22,865 bases of DNA from Bacteriovorax sp. UBA1852 (GCA_002338505.1 DDIK01000100.1:1-22865); one strand, 5' to 3'. Positions 1 through 8,118 are shown, counted from the first letter of the stretch. Numbers and translations: made by a program. Notes: generated from the letters alone by a model not told the origin.

Positions 1-1
1 T

Positions 2-1579
2 TCTAAGGGGATATTCATTCATCATTGGGTCGACAGAGCAGTTGATACAGCTAACAACTTCTATATGAAGTCTTTAAATTTTTCTCTTAAAAATAGAGTT
101 AAAGTCTTACTTACTTCACTTGTGCTTGTTTTTACTTCATTTACTTCATTAAATTATATCGACAAAGAATTCGCACCAGAGTCAGATCGAAGTTTTATGT
201 TTGTTATCTTTATAGCACCTGATGGGAAGAGTCTTGATTATACTGATGCAAAAGTAAAAGAGTATGAGGAAATCGTTGAAAAAAATGAGAATGTTCAAAG
301 AATGATTGTCGCAGTTGGTGGTGGTCGAGGGGCCACTACTGGAAATAGAGGATTTGGAGTCATCATCTTAAAAGATCGTGATAAGAGACAATTAGACCAA
401 TTTGAAGTTGCTACTCAATTAAGAAAAAGTTTAGCTGATATAAAAGGTATAAAGATTATTATTAGAGATCGAATGGGCTCAGTCATTGGTGGACGAAGAG
501 GAAGTCCTATCGAATTTACTATTACAGGGCCTGATACAAAAATTCAAACACAGCTATATAAAGAATTAGAAAAGCAAATGAGTGAGTCAAAACTCATGGT
601 AGGTGTGCGCTCAGATGATATTGGAGAGCTACCTGAAGTTCATATCAAGCCTGATCGTCTTAAAGCTCAACAACGTGGAGTAGAAATTCGTACCATTGCA
701 GAAACTCTCAATGTCGGTGTCGGTGGAGTAAGTGCTACGAAGTATACCGAAGGCGGAAGAAGATATGATGTCTTTGTTCAGCTTGCTGAAAAGGATCGTA
801 CTTATGACAATGTCTCATCTCTTCTTTTGCAAAATAACCGAGGTGAATTTGTAACATTAAATGAAGTTGTTAAGATCGAAGATGCTTTTGGACCACAATC
901 AGTTTATCGTGAAAATAGAGCTAGAGGTATACGTGTCGATGCAAACTTAAGTGAAGGGGCAGCTCAGAGTAAGGCCATTGACTTTATTAAGAATGCGGCA
1001 AAAGAGATTCTACCAAAAGGTTATTATGTGAGGTTCTCAAAAGATCTTAATGAGTCACTCTTTAGTGTTTTAATGATTATGGTCTTAGGTCTAGTTATTG
1101 CTTATATGGTTCTTGCTAGTCAGTTCAATTCATTTGCTGATCCATTTACTGTTTTTCTTGCCGTTCCATTTGGATTGGCCGGCTCGTTTATAGCGCTGTG
1201 GCTTTCCGGGAGTACACTTAATATTTATTCAATGATTGGGATTTTATTAACGATGGGAATTGTGAAGAAGACTTCAATCCTTATTGTGGAGTTTTCAAAT
1301 CAGCTAAGAGATGAAGGAAAAGTCTTATCTGAAGCTATTTTAGAAGCTTGTAAAACAAGATTTAGACCAATTATTATGACGACTTTTACAACGCTGGCCT
1401 CTGCCGTTCCTGCCGCTGTTATTGTTGGTGCTGGCTCAGAAACAAGACGTCCTATGGCCCTTGTTATCATTGGTGGTGTTTTTCTTTCAACAATTTTTAC
1501 ACTGATAGTAGTTCCATGTTTTTACTCACTAGTGGCAAGAGATCGAAGAAAGATATTAGAAGAGGTACGTGCAGACTAA
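2..1579 (+). CDS. RND-family efflux transporter, C-terminal half (5' end outside window)
   Basis: The reading frame is open to the left window edge, so the ATG at 65 is not the real start. Residues before it (a WVDRAVD stretch) match the cytoplasmic linker that precedes the second membrane half of AcrB/MexB-like pumps. Visible from that ATG: a membrane segment at about 12-31, a large periplasmic porter/docking region at about 35-330, then clustered membrane helices at 332-495 including YMVLASQFNSFADP and GIVKKTSILIVEF. The second Lys of the latter motif (residue 402 from the ATG) lines up with AcrB Lys940 of the proton relay. Such pumps export drugs or other amphiphiles using proton-motive force, with a periplasmic adaptor and an outer-membrane channel; the partners would lie to the left. 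The substrate cannot be told. The stop codon overlaps the convergent transposase gene by 4 bp. Confidence 0.93.
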   Translation, partial: SKGIFIHHWVDRAVDTANNFYMKSLNFSLKNRVKVLLTSLVLVFTSFTSLNYIDKEFAPESDRSFMFVIFIAPDGKSLDYTDAKVKEYEEIVEKNENVQRMIVAVGGGRGATTGNRGFGVIILKDRDKRQLDQFEVATQLRKSLADIKGIKIIIRDRMGSVIGGRRGSPIEFTITGPDTKIQTQLYKELEKQMSESKLMVGVRSDDIGELPEVHIKPDRLKAQQRGVEIRTIAETLNVGVGGVSATKYTEGGRRYDVFVQLAEKDRTYDNVSSLLLQNNRGEFVTLNEVVKIEDAFGPQSVYRENRARGIRVDANLSEGAAQSKAIDFIKNAAKEILPKGYYVRFSKDLNESLFSVLMIMVLGLVIAYMVLASQFNSFADPFTVFLAVPFGLAGSFIALWLSGSTLNIYSMIGILLTMGIVKKTSILIVEFSNQLRDEGKVLSEAILEACKTRFRPIIMTTFTTLASAVPAAVIVGAGSETRRPMALVIIGGVFLSTIFTLIVVPCFYSLVARDRRKILEEVRAD

Positions 1580-2175
1580 TTCGGTGTACTGCGTAGGCGT
1601 GACTCATTATATTTCGTTCTAGAGAGACCCAGCCTTATTACCTGATTCTGATGAGGTGTATACATTTCGTTTAAGAAGTCCAAACTTGTTTCAAGGTGAT
1701 TAATTGGAGTAAATGAAAAGGGAATCTCTAGATCTTTATATATGTAGTACTTCGATGAGTAAGGGTAGTGCTCACATCTCTTGACAATACCCGCCCTCAT
1801 TGGATTTTGATAAATATATTTAAATACATTTTTGAAATATTTCGGGTGAGTGACTAGCGTCCATTTGTAGCCTGTAGCGAATACTCTGTTGATTCTATTG
1901 GTTTTGTTTCTGATAATTGTTCCAATTTCTCTATTAAGCCAAAACATGAATTTATCGATATCGTTATTCTTTGTTCGCACAAGTAAGTGATAATGATTTG
2001 CCATGAGGACAAATTGACTTATATCCACTGGTGTTTTGCTATGAGCTTTTCTTAAAGCATATGAACAGATTGACCATACTTCTTCCAAGGGCAGGGCGAA
2101 CCATTCTTTGTTATTTGTTCGTGTTGTGATGTGGTAATAGTAATCGTTGGTTCTTATGAGTTTTTTTCTTGGCAT
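1576..2175 (-). CDS. REP-associated tyrosine transposase (RAYT, Y1/HUH family)
   Basis: A 199-aa single-domain HUH nuclease. It shows the HUH motif ANHYHLLV near residues 58-65 and the catalytic-tyrosine helix KYIYQNPMRAGIV near 118-130, which has the RAYT-type Y-x-x-x-NP-x-RAG pattern. The C-terminal run GLSRTKYNESRLRSTPN is also typical of RAYTs. These enzymes cleave single-stranded REP hairpins and are normally single-copy and domesticated rather than parts of a mobile insertion sequence. No terminal repeats of an IS200 element are seen. The length is normal and there is no frameshift. The ATG at 2175 starts the MPRKK N terminus. The gene is convergent with the RND pump, sharing 4 bp. A bulged hairpin 40-80 bp in front of its start could be a REP-like substrate. 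Confidence 0.88.
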   Translation of the reverse strand: MPRKKLIRTNDYYYHITTRTNNKEWFALPLEEVWSICSYALRKAHSKTPVDISQFVLMANHYHLLVRTKNNDIDKFMFWLNREIGTIIRNKTNRINRVFATGYKWTLVTHPKYFKNVFKYIYQNPMRAGIVKRCEHYPYSSKYYIYKDLEIPFSFTPINHLETSLDFLNEMYTPHQNQVIRLGLSRTKYNESRLRSTPN

Positions 2176-2216
2176 AGAATACTTTTTGCATCTTATTCAC
2201 GTGAAAAGAATTATAA

Positions 2217-2258
2217 AAGCGCGAGAAGTAATCTTATTTCTTAAAATGTAACGCGCTT
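2217..2258. repeat. REP-like bulged hairpin upstream of the RAYT gene
   Basis: The outer stem AAGCGCG (2217-2223) pairs with CGCGCTT (2252-2258). The inner stem AGAAGTAA (2224-2231) pairs with TTATTTCT (2234-2241) with one G-T wobble and a 2-nt loop. A 10-nt unpaired bulge (2242-2251) sits on one side only. A GC-rich foot with an asymmetric bulge is the general shape of REP hairpins bound by RAYT enzymes. Only one copy is visible, so the assignment is inference. An A11 run (2283-2293) lies just to its right. Confidence 0.4.
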
Positions 2259-2393
2259 GGGCTATCTAGTCTGTACGTACCCAAAAAAAAAAAGATAAAA
2301 AACTCCATGTGCCACGCATTAGTTCTTTGCTAATCGTATAAAATTTTATTTAATAGGGTCGCAAACACACAACACTATCCTTGGGAGATTTTC

Positions 2394-4376
2394 ATGAGGT
2401 CTATAATCCTTTTTGTCCTATTTTCATGTCTCGTACACGCAGGTGAATATAATTTAAAATCACCAGATGGAAGCTTACAACTTAACGTTTCCTTAGAGTC
2501 AGGTAACTTACATTACAAGTTAACTAAAAATGGAATCCCGACAATTAGAAAGTCTCTTCTTGGTAATCGTTTAAGAAAGCATGATCTTACTAATAACTTG
2601 AAGATTGAGAACCACAAAACTTATGCTAACGACTCTAGTTGGAGTATGATTTGGGGTGAATTTGATGTCGTTAAAGATCAGCATAATGGGCTAAAGATTT
2701 TTCTATCAAATGGTAGTGTAAAAATGAATATCGACTTTAGACTTTATCCAGATGGATTAGCTTTTAGGTATGAATTTCCAAAGCAGAAAAATCTTGATCG
2801 CTTTGAAGTTATTGATGAGTCAACGCAATTTAAGTTAAGCCGAAATGATCAAGCATGGTGGACACCAGCATTTCAGGATAATCGATATGAATACCTCTAT
2901 GAAAAAAGCCCTATAACAAACCTTAATGTCGTTCACACTCCATTAACTGTAGAAAAGAGTAATGGTCCAATTGTTTCTTTTCATGAAGCAAGATTAATTG
3001 ATTATTCTTCATACGCACTAAAGAAGACAAGTCCAGATACTTTAAAAGTAGACCTATACCCTTGGGCCGACACTGATACGAGAGTATATGGGAAGACACC
3101 GCTTGTTTCTTCTTGGAGAACTGTTCAGGTGGCATTTGATCCAGCAAAGTTAGTTGAATCTACAATGATCTTAAATTTAAATGATCCGGCAGATAAAGAA
3201 ATCGACTAGGACTTCGTTAACACTGGTAAGTATGTTGGTGTTTGGTGGGGGATTCACCTAGGAAAATGGACATTTGGTAGTGGAGAAAATCAAGGTGCTA
3301 CTAATGAAAATGTAAAACGTTATATTGACTTTGCTGCAGACAATGGACTTCAAGGAGTTCTTGTTGAAGGTTGGAATATTGGTTGGGACGGTGACTGGAT
3401 TCAAAACGGAGACATCTTTGTATTTGATCAACCATATGATCACTATGATTTTGGAGGACTTTCAAAGTATGCACTTAATAAGGGAGTAACCCTTGTTGGT
3501 CATCACGAAACGAGTGCTTCCATTAGAAATTACGAAAACCAACTTGATAGAGCTTATGGGTTTTTAAATAAGCACGGAGTGAAGGCCGTTAAGACAGGCT
3601 ATGTCGGTACAAGATTAAATAAGAAGGAGTGGCACCACGGACAATTTGGTGTCAATCACTATACGAAGGCGATGAGAAAAGGTCATGATTCACAAGTTAT
3701 GATGATTGTTCATGAGCCAATTAAGCAAACAGGTCTAAGAAGAACTTATCCAAACTTAATGAGCTCTGAAGGTGTGAGAGGTCAAGAGTACAATGCTTGG
3801 GGTAAGCCAGGAAATACTCCTGCTCACACGACAATTGTTCCTTTTACAAGATCTCTTGCTGGTCCAGTTGATTTTACTCCTGGTGCAATGGACGTTCTTT
3901 TTAATCAGTGGCGACCAGACTCAAGAGTTCCAACAACAATTGCTAAGCAATTAGCTCTCTACGTTGTTATATATTCTCCATGGCAAATGCTTTGTGACCT
4001 TCCTGAAAATTATGAGAATAGACCAGATGCTATGAACTTTCTAACATCAGTTCCTACAAATTGGTCAAAGACAGTGGGATTAAATAGTAAGATTGGTGAG
4101 TTTGCTACTATTGCTAGAAAGGATAGAAATTCTCAAAATTGGTATGTTGGCTCAATCACTAATGAGCACGGAAGAGTTATTACAATCGATCTAGACTTCT
4201 TAGATAAAGATGCTTGGTATACAGTTAAAGGCTACCAAGATGCAAGAGGAGCTAGCTGGAATATAAACCCTCATGCTCTTGAAACTTATGAGACAAGAGT
4301 TAAAGGTGGAGATGAAGGTTTTGACCTTTATTTAGCTCCAGGTGGTGGTGCTGCTGTAGAATTTATAAAAGAATAA
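2394..4376 (+). pseudogene. GH97-family glycoside hydrolase, interrupted by an in-frame TAG
   Basis: This is one continuous frame of 660 codons with a single TAG at 3207-3209 (codon 272). The part before it has an export signal (MRSIILFVLFSCLVHA, probable cleavage after A) and the N-terminal beta-sandwich. Directly after it the frame resumes with TGKYVGVWWG, the start of the (beta/alpha)8 barrel. Barrel motifs include LVEGWNIGWDGDW, GHHET, VHEPIK and RRTYPN. Glu372, Glu441 and Glu465 have exactly the spacing (69 and 24) of SusB Glu439, Glu508 and Glu532, the base and acid residues of inverting GH97 alpha-glucosidases. The length is near the family norm. Apart from the TAG nothing is decayed, so this is a young nonsense mutation, a readthrough case or a base-call error. 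An SD (GGGAG) precedes the ATG. The S41 gene follows after 20 bp. Confidence 0.85.
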
Positions 4377-4396
4377 GAGAGTTTAAAGAAGAGAAA

Positions 4397-5596
4397 ATGA
4401 ACTTATTCATTAATATTATTCTATTATTAGTACTCGTTTCATGTACATCACGGACGAAATTTAACCCTGAAGACTTGATTTTTACCAAGGAAGACTTTTA
4501 TCGAAGTCCTAAAAAATTGCTTAATAAGAAAGATATTAAGCATGATATAGATATGTTGATCTATGCAATGGAAAATGGTTATGGAGCCAAGGGCTTTCTT
4601 CCTAACGGACAATTTGAAAGGGCCATTGGCTCATTAGATGAGATAAAGAGTTTTAGTGAATTAACTGAAGAGGAATTTTGTAAGAAAATTGGTGATGCCT
4701 TATGGGATATCCAAGATGGACATTTGACTGTCAAGGCCAGAGGAAAACTTTGTGGTAAGCAGAAAAAATGGAATGAGATACAAGGGGAAGTTGGAGATAA
4801 CTTTGCCATCGAGATAACTAAAAATAAAGGAAGACCTTGGCATATTGAAAGAAGAAAGATTAATGGCAAGAGCGTCGGTTTAATTTCTATTACTTATTAT
4901 CCAAGTCATAAGGATAAGATTTGGGGAGAATTCCTTCATTCGGCAAAGAGATTACTCAAGCTCGATGCAATTGTTATTGATCTTAGAGGTAATTCTGGCG
5001 GGGATGACACAATTGGATTTAAGTTAGCTGAACTTATGCAAGATAGAGAAGTGACTCCAGGATGGGATAAAACTATTGAGAGCTTCGCTGCAGAGACCAT
5101 CGCTCTTTCTACGAATAATTTTCTTATGCAGAAGTTGTGGCTTGATAAGAATAAGCAGCCTGTTTCAGAATATATAAGTAACTTTTTAGAAGAGAGAAAT
5201 AAATTACTTAGTGAGATTAAAGAGGGAAAGCATCCACAAAATAAGGTCTATACTTGGAATCAGTCTAATCATCCATTTGGTAAGAATATGTATATGGGAA
5301 AGATTGCTATTCTAGCTGATCGTAAATGCGGTTCAAGTGGAGAAAGCTCTCTTGAGGCCTTAGCAAAACATCCAAATGCTACGATTTATGGAGAGAATAC
5401 TGCTGGGAAGTATCACTTTGGTAATGTGGGCATACTCGCTCTGACGCACTCTAAGGTTACAGTGATTTTAGCGTCTAAGTATAATGCTTATGAAGACGGA
5501 CGAAATATCGATAAAATTGGTCTCGCGCCAGATGTTAAAGTCCCTAAGGGGAATGATGGGCTTGTTTATGCCTTAAGAGATATGTTTAAGGAATGA
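4397..5596 (+). CDS. S41-family (C-terminal processing protease-like) lipoprotein peptidase
   Basis: This 399-aa protein has a lipoprotein signal ending in the lipobox LVSC (Cys16). The C-terminal half carries the S41 core: DAIVIDLRGNSGG, then CGSSGE with candidate nucleophile Ser313, then GENTAGK with Lys338 exactly 25 residues later, the Ser-Lys spacing of E. coli Tsp (Ser430/Lys455). No clear PDZ domain is seen between the N-terminal helical part and the catalytic core, so it resembles the shorter S41 lipoproteins of unknown substrate rather than Prc/CtpA. The start has SD AAGAGAA. It lies 20 bp after the GH97 gene and is probably co-transcribed with it. It would act in the periplasm, anchored by lipid. 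The substrate is unknown. Confidence 0.85.
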   Translation: MNLFINIILLLVLVSCTSRTKFNPEDLIFTKEDFYRSPKKLLNKKDIKHDIDMLIYAMENGYGAKGFLPNGQFERAIGSLDEIKSFSELTEEEFCKKIGDALWDIQDGHLTVKARGKLCGKQKKWNEIQGEVGDNFAIEITKNKGRPWHIERRKINGKSVGLISITYYPSHKDKIWGEFLHSAKRLLKLDAIVIDLRGNSGGDDTIGFKLAELMQDREVTPGWDKTIESFAAETIALSTNNFLMQKLWLDKNKQPVSEYISNFLEERNKLLSEIKEGKHPQNKVYTWNQSNHPFGKNMYMGKIAILADRKCGSSGESSLEALAKHPNATIYGENTAGKYHFGNVGILALTHSKVTVILASKYNAYEDGRNIDKIGLAPDVKVPKGNDGLVYALRDMFKE

Positions 5597-5622
5597 GTCC
5601 TGATAGAAAAATAAGGAAGTAT

Positions 5623-5864
5623 ATGAAAGTAATTACGCTCTAATCGTTATATCACTATTGAATGGCCGTAGTTCTTTAAGTATGTAAGATTGTCCAACAA
5701 AAAACTGGCTTAATCTAGAGAGATCAGATGCTACGAGAGTAGAAGTAGAACAAAATGCTATCATAGTGCACTTAGGCTGTTATCTACATCGAAATAAAAT
5801 TCTTGGGCGTGAATAAACCCAGGAAGAGTTAGACCTCTTAACTCAACCAGGCTCTTTATTTTGA
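5623..5864 (+). pseudogene. Probable remnant of a small exported-protein gene
   Basis: A good SD (AAGGAAG, 5613-5619) precedes ATG 5623, but that frame closes after MKVITL. Shifting one base at about 5640 gives a coding-like stretch (IVISLLNGRSSLS, then DCPTKNWLNLER, then IIVHLGCYLHRNKILGRE). It is interrupted by TAA at 5685-5687 and 5814-5816 and ends with TGA at 5862-5864. The composite would be about 80 residues with a hydrophobic N terminus. I do not recognise a family. The interpretation rests on the SD, the signal-like start and codon texture, so it is tentative. It otherwise accounts for the gap between the S41 gene and the leftward lipoprotein gene. Confidence 0.35.
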
Positions 5865-5880
5865 AATCCGATTAATAAAA

Positions 5881-6375
5881 TTATAAATTAATAGTTTTGT
5901 AAAATAATGTTGCAAGCTCTTCATTAGTTTTGTTAGGGTCGATATAGAACACATTACTATGAGGTTCTAAAACTTGCTTTGAGTTTATTTTAATGGCACT
6001 TCCTGCTATTTCAACATTTTTAACCCATGGGCCTAAACCTGTAATTATATATGGCACAAACCATCCATATTTAGTCGTACAGTATGGTGTCGCAGTCATA
6101 TTATCACCTTTTCTCCATTTAACATTAGCAAGGGCATTGCCACCTTTATCTTTAACATCTGCGATTACTTCTGCTATGACTAATTCTGCTAAGTGATCAC
6201 ATGAGTCCCATATAAACCCAGAAGTGTCTCTGACGATAGGACCAAGGTCATCATATTCGAGATTGCCAGCATTAGCGGAGGTATATAAATTATTTGCCTT
6301 GTAGTTAACATTTCTAATGGGTGAATAAGAACATCCTGAAAAGATTAAAAGAAATATAAATATTATCTTTTGCAA
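5881..6375 (-). CDS. Lipoprotein of unknown function
   Basis: This 164-aa protein has a short lipoprotein signal ending FSGC (Cys15). The start is TTG at 6375, chosen because GGGAG lies 8 nt upstream, no ATG or GTG is near, and the signal peptide begins there. The body contains DLGPIVRDTSGFIWDSC and KDKGGNALANVKW. The G-x-x-W-x-SC plus GGNAL-x-NV-x-W pattern recurs, as I recall, in small envelope lipoproteins of unknown role. Two Cys of the mature part (in WDSCDH and PYCTTKY) could form a disulphide. It lies alone on the minus strand and its function is not assignable. Confidence 0.75.
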   Translation of the reverse strand: MQKIIFIFLLIFSGCSYSPIRNVNYKANNLYTSANAGNLEYDDLGPIVRDTSGFIWDSCDHLAELVIAEVIADVKDKGGNALANVKWRKGDNMTATPYCTTKYGWFVPYIITGLGPWVKNVEIAGSAIKINSKQVLEPHSNVFYIDPNKTNEELATLFYKTINL

Positions 6376-6723
6376 TTTGAACTCCCTGAAGGTTGTATTT
6401 TATTATCGACAGTAGATATGTGATACTTAAGCTGGACTCGGTTAAGATTTCTTGATCAAGATCTGCTTCTGAGTGTAAGTAGATTTTTTAAAGAGCCTCA
6501 AGAGCCTCAAGAGTTGAAACTAGATCATATCAATTGTGAAACCGTTATATCTATTAGTTCTTTCTAATCCTCAACATAGTATTTGACTGATAAAGTTCAA
6601 AATTATGAATCAATTTTTTATTACTTTGTAGCTCACTGATAAGTTACTGTAAACTTTAATGTGAATAAGGAAGTTACAGAATTTTGTAATTTTTTCGTAC
6701 AGAGTTACCGATAAGGAGTTATA
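6376..6723. other. Intergenic region between divergent genes
   Basis: No coding potential is seen on either strand beyond short chance frames. It holds a small tandem repeat (AGAGCCTCA at 6492-6500 and 6501-6509, plus AGAG at 6510-6513). The right part, 6600-6723, is very AT-rich and carries the three GTTAC sites described separately. It ends in a strong SD (AAGGAG) for the 6724 gene. Confidence 0.6.
6643..6708 (+). promoter_or_regulatory. Three GTTAC sites at helical spacing, candidate operator
   Basis: GTTAC occurs at 6643-6647, 6673-6677 and 6704-6708, steps of 30 and 31 bp, close to three helical turns each. The middle site is half of an inverted repeat, TTACA (6674-6678) - 6 bp - TGTAA (6685-6689). 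The first is followed by TGTAA directly (GTTACTGTAAAC). They stand 16-81 bp in front of an operon that encodes its own HTH protein, so autoregulation is the natural reading. The function is inferred. Confidence 0.4.
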
Positions 6724-7107
6724 ATGGCTAAGAAGAAGCCAGACTACAATAGAGGAAGAGTTGAAATAATCGACCTGAAAAAACCTATTACTCTTAATGG
6801 TAATATTATTGAAAAAGCTATTGTTGAAATTGATCATATTAATTATGGACTTAATGGCAAGACGAGAAAACTAAACTCTAAGAAGCGTATGAATTTCACT
6901 ATAAAAGACATCGAGAAATTTATAGTGCTTCTTGATGGAGAGGATATTATTCCCGACGACTATAGAGGAGTGAGGTCACAGTTTAGCATAAGAATTAACT
7001 GTCCTGTACAAGGAAGGTTCTTTGATAAAGAGTTTATAATGATTTTTGATATACATTATGAAAAAGAAGATGAGATTCATACAATTACATTAATTCCTGG
7101 GTGGTAA
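6724..7107 (+). CDS. Unknown 127-aa protein, first gene of a toxin-antitoxin-like pair
   Basis: Not recognised. It is a small Lys-rich cytoplasmic protein without a signal peptide. The N terminus is MAKKKPDYNRGRVEI. A predicted helix (FTIKDIEKFIVLLDG, about 58-72) is followed by beta-like strands (FSIRINCPVQGRFF, EFIMIFDIHYE, HTITLIPGW). It has a strong SD (AAGGAG, 7 nt). The stop is one base before the ATG of the HTH gene, so the two are translationally coupled. The order of a small unknown followed by an HTH_37-like protein is that of HigBA-type modules, where the first gene is the toxin. The expected RelE/Gp49-like toxin motifs are absent. Toxicity is therefore an inference from context only; it might instead be a regulator partner. 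Confidence 0.7.
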   Translation: MAKKKPDYNRGRVEIIDLKKPITLNGNIIEKAIVEIDHINYGLNGKTRKLNSKKRMNFTIKDIEKFIVLLDGEDIIPDDYRGVRSQFSIRINCPVQGRFFDKEFIMIFDIHYEKEDEIHTITLIPGW

Positions 7108-7108
7108 C

Positions 7109-7540
7109 ATGAACTATAAAAATGAAGATGTTTTAGAAAGAATCAATAATGCAAAGAAGAATCAAAAGAAACTTACTCATGTTACTGATAAAAGCTCTCT
7201 CTCAGTAGAAGATAAAGTGAAAATGAGCCTATGTAAACATTTTGTTCAGTTCGCGAATGAAAAGAAACTGAAGTCGAAAGAGTTAAGCGTGTTGACAGGG
7301 ATTCCTACTAGTCGAATTTCTGAGATTACAAATTATAAAATTAAAAAGTTTTCAGTAGATCAACTTTTAAAGAATTTGACTATTCTCGGGGATCATTCTC
7401 CGCGTATCAGAGAGTATTTAGTCTTTATAGAGAAGGCGATTGAAGTTCCTGCATTGAAAGTAGCAGAAACTAGGAAGCTCACAAAAGGGATTAGGGCTTT
7501 TGTTGAAAATTGTGAAGAGGTTAGTTTCGTTCATGCCTAA
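7109..7540 (+). CDS. HTH (Xre/HTH_37-like) DNA-binding protein, likely antitoxin/autoregulator
   Basis: This 143-aa protein has a helix-turn-helix of the HigA2/HTH_37 type at about residues 43-94. KSKELSVLTGIPTSRISEI is followed by NYKIKKFSVDQLLKNL, matching the family pattern of 'sRIS-x-L-x-x-GKI-x-x-FS-x-D-x-L'. A charged N-terminal extension (about 1-40) and a C-terminal tail of about 40 residues flank it. Proteins of this type repress their own operon and neutralise a partner toxin. The partner here is the 6724 gene, one base upstream. The GTTAC sites in front of the operon are candidate binding sites. A remnant of the OPT transporter gene lies just after it on the other strand. Confidence 0.8.
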   Translation: MNYKNEDVLERINNAKKNQKKLTHVTDKSSLSVEDKVKMSLCKHFVQFANEKKLKSKELSVLTGIPTSRISEITNYKIKKFSVDQLLKNLTILGDHSPRIREYLVFIEKAIEVPALKVAETRKLTKGIRAFVENCEEVSFVHA

Positions 7541-7552
7541 ATTATAAAGATG

Positions 7553-7650
7553 TTATTTTAGTAAATTCATCCTTAAAGTTAAGTATGAGGCTGCTTTTTC
7601 TAAAGTAGATGTTCTTGAATAGTTAATACTAGTCGTAACAAGAAGTCCTA
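7553..7650 (-). pseudogene. Displaced 3' end of an OPT transporter gene
   Basis: On the minus strand this stretch reads GLLVTTSINYSRTSTLEK, continues to MNLLK and stops with TAA at 7553-7555. Its first 18 residues match the last residues of the intact OPT transporter, GLLVTTSINYARTSAIEK, at 15 of 18 positions. The first 32 bp are identical at DNA level. Homology stops sharply at 7650/7651. It is too short to be a gene. It is either the original 3' end of the OPT gene pushed away by an insertion, or the last piece of a deleted paralogue. Confidence 0.75.
7595..7650 (+). repeat. Direct repeat, left copy (att-like)
   Basis: 56 bp match 12311-12366 with 4 differences (7603, 7606, 7610, 7618). 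The last 32 bp (7619-7650) are identical to 12335-12366. Both copies run in the same direction and enclose about 4.7 kb. Identity ends abruptly at the right side of the repeat and fades at the left side. Confidence 0.85.
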
Positions 7651-7674
7651 ATTTTTTACTAAGAAAGGATATAA

Positions 7675-8118
7675 ATGAAAAAATCTAGTCTACTAAAGTT
7701 AATGAATCTTTATCCACCTTTTTTAGGAGCTGGAATAAGAGTTAGAAATATTTCTGACAATTTAACATCGCTTGATGTTGAGATGAAGCTAACTTTTTGG
7801 AATCGAAATATCGTTAAAACTCAATTTGGAGGCTCACTTTATTCAATGACAGATCCTTTTTATATGTTAATGCTTATGGAAAACCTTGGACGAAACTATA
7901 TTGTTTGGGATAAGTCAGCGAGTATTGAATTTAAAAGACCTGGAAGAGGTAAGGTCCATGCAAAATTTCGACTTACCTTGGATGAAATAAATTCAATACG
8001 AAAAGGTGCTGATGAAAATTATAAGATTGAGCCTGAGTTTGTTGTAGATGTTCTTGATGAGAATGACGAAGTTGTTGCAAAGGTCTTCAAAAAACTTTAT
8101 GTAAGAAGAAAAAAATAA
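7675..8118 (+). CDS. DUF4442 / PaaI-like hotdog-fold protein, putative thioesterase
   Basis: This 147-aa protein has the hotdog layout of DUF4442. An N-terminal strand pair (GAGIRVRNISDNLTSLDVEMKL) is followed by NRNIVKTQFGGSLYSMTDPFYMLMLMENLG, whose FGGSLYSM-x-D segment is the central hotdog helix, and then by strands YIVWDKSASIEFKRPGRGKV and EFVVDVLDENDEVVAKV. Family members are assumed to act on acyl-thioesters, but the substrate is usually unknown. It has SD GAAAGGAT 6 nt before ATG. It lies directly right of the OPT 3'-end remnant, 24 bp away, so its promoter region is inside or next to the repeat. The next gene starts 217 bp later and appears separately transcribed. Confidence 0.8.
   Translation: MKKSSLLKLMNLYPPFLGAGIRVRNISDNLTSLDVEMKLTFWNRNIVKTQFGGSLYSMTDPFYMLMLMENLGRNYIVWDKSASIEFKRPGRGKVHAKFRLTLDEINSIRKGADENYKIEPEFVVDVLDENDEVVAKVFKKLYVRRKK

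Noticed and set aside
65..67. ATG 65 as the start of the RND gene
   Set aside because: The frame is open to the window edge and the residues before it match the inter-repeat linker of RND pumps, so the gene begins outside the window.
3207..3209. TAG as a pyrrolysine or otherwise recoded codon
   Set aside because: GH97 enzymes are not known to use recoding, no pyl genes or recoding element are visible, and a point mutation is simpler.
3579..4376. Separate gene starting at GTG 3579
   Set aside because: It would begin inside the GH97 barrel after the first catalytic Glu. It is the tail of the interrupted gene.
4579..4869. Leftward 96-codon frame within the S41 gene
   Set aside because: Antisense shadow of a confidently assigned coding region.
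5826..5844. GAGTTA-N7-TAACTC hairpin as a terminator
   Set aside because: The stem is only 6 bp, has no T run on either strand, and lies inside a probable gene remnant.
6492..6513. AGAGCCTCA tandem repeat as a CRISPR or larger repeat array
   Set aside because: Only 2.4 units of 9 bp with no spacers; a chance slippage repeat.
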